From assembly GCA_002441465.1 (NCBI GenBank), contig DJWE01000021.1, forward strand, positions 1-9,501: 9,501 nucleotides of DNA. The letters are read 5' to 3'. This DNA is from Propionibacteriaceae bacterium UBA6238 (GTDB lineage: Bacteria > Actinomycetota > Actinomycetes > Propionibacteriales > Propionibacteriaceae). A model generated the notes under the pieces. It was not told where the DNA came from. It saw only the letters and a list, made by a program, of their open reading frames with translations, and made no database searches. This document shows, one piece after another, positions 6,179-9,501 of this stretch (within the stretch, counting starts at the first letter, position 1; each line of letters opens with the position of its first letter). A program made the position numbers and the translations under genes.

Positions 6179-7738
6179 GTGGCCAGCGGATCGTGGCGTG
6201 ACCGCAGCTGGCTGTTGCTCGCGATCGTCCCTGCGATCTTGTGGGTTGCGCTGCTGCTGAGCGCCGCGGGTACGTTCTGGAGCTTGGTCTATGACGATTC
6301 GTTCTACTACTGGCAGATCGGCCGCAACCTCGCCACTGGCCACGGAAGCAGCTTCGACGGGATTCACCCCACGAACGGCTATCACCCGCTCTGGATGCTG
6401 TTCTGCGCGGGCCTGTATGCCCTAGGGCTGAGCGGCGAGGCCGCACCCCTGACCGCGCTGCTGGCTCAGGTGCTGCTCTTCGCGGGCGCCTGGTTGCTTC
6501 TGGGACGTTCCGTCCTGCGTCTGCTGCGAGAGGCACCACCCACACGGCGGGCCGGGCTCATCGAGGGCACCACCCTCGGCGTGCTCCTGGTCCTAGCCTG
6601 CACCCAGCCGGTGCTGAGGATCTGGGTGAACGGGCTGGAATCCGCTTTCGTCCTCGTCTCTCACGTCCTGCTTCTGGGCATCTTGTTGCGCACCGAGGAC
6701 CTGCTCTCTGCCGCGGCCAGGCGCGAGCGGCTCTTCGCTGCGGTCCTGATCACTGCCGCCGTCCTGTCCCGCACCGACGGCGCCTTGCTGATGCCGGCTG
6801 TGGTCGTGTGGGCACTACCCCGGCTGGTACGAAGCTTCCGCTCCGCCGTGGTCCCGCTGTTGGAGTTGCTGCTGCTTCCGGGCGCGGTCACCGCGGCCTA
6901 CATGGCGATCAACCAATTCTGGTTCGGCAGTGCTGTGCAGGTCAGCGGGTTGCTGAAGGCCGCACCACTGAGTGCGCTGAGAGTCCTCGGCGCCCTGCTG
7001 GTCGTTGTGGTTCCGGCAATGCTCTCCCGACGGTTGAACCACTCTCGTTGGCCCCGGTTGGGGCTGGCATTATCCCGAACGAAGTTCTTCGGTCTGTTCT
7101 GCCTGGTTCTGCTGGCGTACTACGGATTCCTACAGGAGTTCCAGCGGCTGTGGTATTTCGGTCCGCCGTTGCTGCTGGCGATCGTGCTGGCCAACTGTGC
7201 CCTGGCGGACATGATCGCCGCTCTGGCCGAGGCGCAACGACCCGGTCAGGGTTTCACCCACAGTCCGGTGACCCTCGTTGCCATCGTCGCGGTCGGTATG
7301 CCGGTGTTGCTGTGGCTGAGTGTCCAACAGGTGATGACGCCGGGCGGTTCGTCCATGCTCGCGGCGCGGGAAGCCGGGCGCTTTGTCGCAACCACGCTGC
7401 CGCGCGACGCGGTTCTGGCCAGCTGGGACGCGGGCGTCCTGGGCTACTACGCCGACCGGCCGGTGGTGAACCTCGACGGCGTGGTGAACTCCGTCGGCTA
7501 CCTGCAAGCGATGCGATCCGGAACGACGGCTGCGTATCTCGCCGACGTTCCCATCCGCTGGGTGGTCAACCACGCCGCCGACGAGCAGACCCTCAAGGCG
7601 GCGGCAGAGGCGACACTCGGACCTCGTGCCGAGGGTGCGGACGCGGTGCGGTCGTGGCCCTTCGAGGTGTTCGCCGGAGTGAATCAGGTCTGGCCCGATG
7701 CTCACCGGTTCGCGGTGTACCTGCTCCGCCTGCCGTAG
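6179..7738 (+). CDS. Polytopic membrane protein, GT-C fold glycosyltransferase-like
   Basis: From GTG 6179 the protein has 519 residues; from ATG 6158 it has 526. Numbering here uses the longer form. It has roughly ten or more hydrophobic segments up to about residue 390 and then a ~135-residue soluble C-terminal domain. The first extracytoplasmic loop holds paired aspartates (D46, D47) in YDDSFYYWQIGRNLATGHG, followed by a TNGYHPLW motif. A DD or DE pair in the first loop is the acceptor/metal site of GT-C enzymes such as ArnT, PMT and mycobacterial arabinofuranosyltransferases, which use polyprenyl-phosphate sugars on the outer face of the membrane. The tail has WDAGVLGYYADRPVVNLDG, a pattern I associate with uncharacterised membrane proteins of this kind. 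Donor and acceptor are unknown. No cell-wall genes are adjacent. It follows rocD by 78 bp and may be a separate unit. Confidence 0.7.
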   Translation: MASGSWRDRSWLLLAIVPAILWVALLLSAAGTFWSLVYDDSFYYWQIGRNLATGHGSSFDGIHPTNGYHPLWMLFCAGLYALGLSGEAAPLTALLAQVLLFAGAWLLLGRSVLRLLREAPPTRRAGLIEGTTLGVLLVLACTQPVLRIWVNGLESAFVLVSHVLLLGILLRTEDLLSAAARRERLFAAVLITAAVLSRTDGALLMPAVVVWALPRLVRSFRSAVVPLLELLLLPGAVTAAYMAINQFWFGSAVQVSGLLKAAPLSALRVLGALLVVVVPAMLSRRLNHSRWPRLGLALSRTKFFGLFCLVLLAYYGFLQEFQRLWYFGPPLLLAIVLANCALADMIAALAEAQRPGQGFTHSPVTLVAIVAVGMPVLLWLSVQQVMTPGGSSMLAAREAGRFVATTLPRDAVLASWDAGVLGYYADRPVVNLDGVVNSVGYLQAMRSGTTAAYLADVPIRWVVNHAADEQTLKAAAEATLGPRAEGADAVRSWPFEVFAGVNQVWPDAHRFAVYLLRLP

Positions 7739-7767
7739 GGATCGGTGCGCGCGGCCCCGGGACGCCA

Positions 7768-7799
7768 CAGCGCTCCGGACGGACGCGTCCGGAGCGCTG
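7768..7799. terminator. Bidirectional hairpin terminator between convergent genes
   Basis: A perfect 13-bp inverted repeat (arms 7768-7780 and 7787-7799, CAGCGCTCCGGAC and its complement) has a 6-base loop GGACGC. It lies 29 bp after the stop of the glycosyltransferase-like gene and 11 bp after the stop of the convergent yceI-family gene. There is no U-tract on either side, which is common for terminators in high-GC actinobacteria. Position and stem strength favour a shared terminator. Confidence 0.8.
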
Positions 7800-7810
7800 C
7801 AGAGGGTGGC

Positions 7811-8371
7811 TCAGGCCTGGATGGCCGACACCTCGAACTCGAGGGTGACCTTGTCCGAGACCAGCACGCCGCCGGTCTCCAGAGCCGCGTTCCAGGTCAG
7901 GCCCCAGTCCTTGCGGTTCACGACGACCTGGCCCTCGAAGCCGATGCGGTGGTTGCCGAACGGGTCGGTGGCCGCACCGCCGAAGGTGAACGGGACGGTG
8001 ACGGAGTTGGTCACGTCCTTGATCGTGAGGTCGCCGGTCACCTCGACGGTCTCGTCGTCGGTGATCTCGAAGCCGGTCGCGACGAAGGTGATGGTCGGGT
8101 AGGTGCCGGCGTCGAAGAAGTCGGGGCTGGCCAGGTGGCCGTCGCGGTTGGCGTCCCTGGTATCGATGCTGCCGGCCTGGATGGTGACCTCGAGGCTGGA
8201 GGCGGCCGGGTTCGCGCCGTCGATGGTGGCGGTTCCGCTGACCTCGTTGAAGGCGCCGCGGACCTTGGCGATCATCGCGTGGCGAGCGACGAAGCCGATC
8301 CGGGAATGCGACGGGTCGAGAGTGTAGGTGCCGGCCAGATCTTGGACGCGGGCGATGGTGGCTGTGCTCAT
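7811..8371 (-). CDS. YceI-family lipocalin-like protein
   Basis: This 186-residue protein covers one complete YceI domain, a lipocalin-like beta-barrel that in characterised members binds isoprenoid or other long amphipathic molecules. The family opening is GTYTLDPSHSRIGFVARH (about 14-31). Its central signature follows as RDANRDGHLASPDFFDAGTYPTITF (about 72-96), and then beta-strands such as VTGDLTIKDVTNSVTVPFTF and NRKDWGLTWN. There is no signal peptide, so it is likely cytoplasmic, unlike E. coli YceI, which is periplasmic. I chose the ATG at 8371 because AGAGGAA (- strand, about 8379-8385) sits 7 bases upstream; an earlier in-frame start at 8401 lies inside the operator palindrome and would be upstream of the expected ribosome binding site. 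Expression is probably controlled by a MarR-like repressor (see the operator). Its molecular function is unknown. Confidence 0.9.
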   Translation of the reverse strand: MSTATIARVQDLAGTYTLDPSHSRIGFVARHAMIAKVRGAFNEVSGTATIDGANPAASSLEVTIQAGSIDTRDANRDGHLASPDFFDAGTYPTITFVATGFEITDDETVEVTGDLTIKDVTNSVTVPFTFGGAATDPFGNHRIGFEGQVVVNRKDWGLTWNAALETGGVLVSDKVTLEFEVSAIQA

Positions 8372-8385
8372 CAGTGGTTCCTCTG

Positions 8386-8405
8386 TTAGTTGAAGTCTCA
8401 ACTAA
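8386..8405. promoter_or_regulatory. Palindromic operator at the yceI transcription start, MarR-type
   Basis: TTAGTTGA, AGTC, TCAACTAA form a perfect 8+8 bp palindrome with a 4-base centre. On the - strand it lies 1 to 2 bases after the -10 box TATGCT, so it covers the likely start of transcription, a classic repressor position. A second half-site, TCAACTA, at 8432-8438 overlaps the -35 box. MarR-family regulators typically bind AT-rich palindromes of this size, and yceI-family genes are often near marR-type genes in actinobacteria (from memory). No regulator gene is in the window. Confidence 0.65.
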
Positions 8406-8406
8406 A

Positions 8407-8435
8407 AGCATAGGTCGCCACTGTTTATTCGTCAA
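8407..8435 (-). promoter_or_regulatory. Sigma-70-type promoter of the yceI-family gene
   Basis: Read on the - strand, TTGACG (8435-8430) is followed by a 17-base spacer and TATGCT (8412-8407). Spacing is ideal and both boxes are near consensus. Transcription would begin at about 8400, giving a leader of roughly 30 bases with AGAGGAA before the ATG at 8371. This AT-richer patch stands out in very GC-rich surroundings. Confidence 0.75.
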
Positions 8436-8548
8436 CTACCTTACGGGGTGGACGCAAAACGACCCTGCCCGGCAAGCGGGAGTCAGGGGTAGGGTGACAG
8501 CACGATCGCCAGGGACGGTGCGCAGTGGGCCCGTCCGCTGAACCCAAC

Positions 8549-8553
8549 GGAGG
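8549..8553 (+). promoter_or_regulatory. Ribosome binding site that fixes the gltA start
   Basis: GGAGG ends 4 bases before ATG 8558. Another ATG at 8554, in a different frame, touches this site directly and opens a long but spurious frame. The gap upstream (8436-8548) shows no clear + strand promoter: TAGGGT at 8490-8495 could be a -10 box, but no -35 box accompanies it. Confidence 0.75.
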
Positions 8554-8557
8554 ATGG

Positions 8558-9501
<944 letters not shown>

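Noticed and set aside
7464..7494. Short direct repeat GTGGTGAAC in the glycosyltransferase-like gene
   Set aside because: It encodes the VVNLDGVVN motif and is explained by repeated Val-Val-Asn codons; there is no array or mobile-element context.
7593..8435. A 280-codon - strand frame overlapping the yceI-family gene
   Set aside because: The product is a low-complexity Arg/His/Gly-rich string, and the same strand in another frame encodes a clear YceI domain with promoter and ribosome binding site.

Overview
This 9.5 kb window is dense, very GC-rich DNA whose codons mostly end in G or C. It carries a Tad-type pilus locus, a COG2403-type GTPase next to ornithine aminotransferase, and type II citrate synthase. 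Together these point to a free-living, high-GC actinobacterium. A relative of Propionibacteriaceae is my guess, but that is inference and not demonstrated.

Left region (1-2850, + strand): this is the tail of a Tad/Flp pilus assembly operon. It runs from the C-terminus of the CpaF/TadA motor ATPase (cut by the window edge) through TadB and TadC, the two inner-membrane platform proteins, to a short prepilin peptidase of the TadV/CpaA type. Spacing is tight, including a TGATG stop/start overlap, so one transcript is expected. The pilin genes are not in view. The operon ends at a large, nearly perfect hairpin (2859-2940), which looks like a REP-type mobile palindrome in a convergent gap and may also act as a terminator. 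On the other side of the hairpin, on the - strand, is a UspA-family universal stress protein with an intact ATP-binding motif.

Middle region (3518-7738, + strand): a predicted P-loop GTPase of the COG2403 / cyclic 2,3-diphosphoglycerate synthetase-like family lies 27 bp upstream of rocD (ornithine aminotransferase). The two genes have near-identical strong ribosome binding sites, which suggests that this poorly understood GTPase family may work with arginine/ornithine metabolism here. They are followed by a polytopic membrane protein that resembles GT-C fold (ArnT/PMT-like) glycosyltransferases. It probably starts at a GTG inside the longest open frame.

Right region (7739-9501): a perfect 13-bp-stem hairpin separates the glycosyltransferase-like gene from a convergent yceI-family gene. 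yceI has a textbook promoter (TTGACG, 17 bp, TATGCT on the - strand). A perfect 8+8 bp palindrome lies at the expected transcription start, and a second copy of its half-site overlaps the -35 box; this layout fits repression by an unlinked MarR-type regulator. Divergently, gltA (citrate synthase) starts at 8558 and runs off the window with its catalytic residues visible.

I see no CRISPR array, tRNA, rRNA, prophage, IS transposase or toxin-antitoxin pair. Most of the window is ordinary chromosome. The points most worth a second look are the REP-like hairpin, the GTPase-rocD pairing and the yceI operator.
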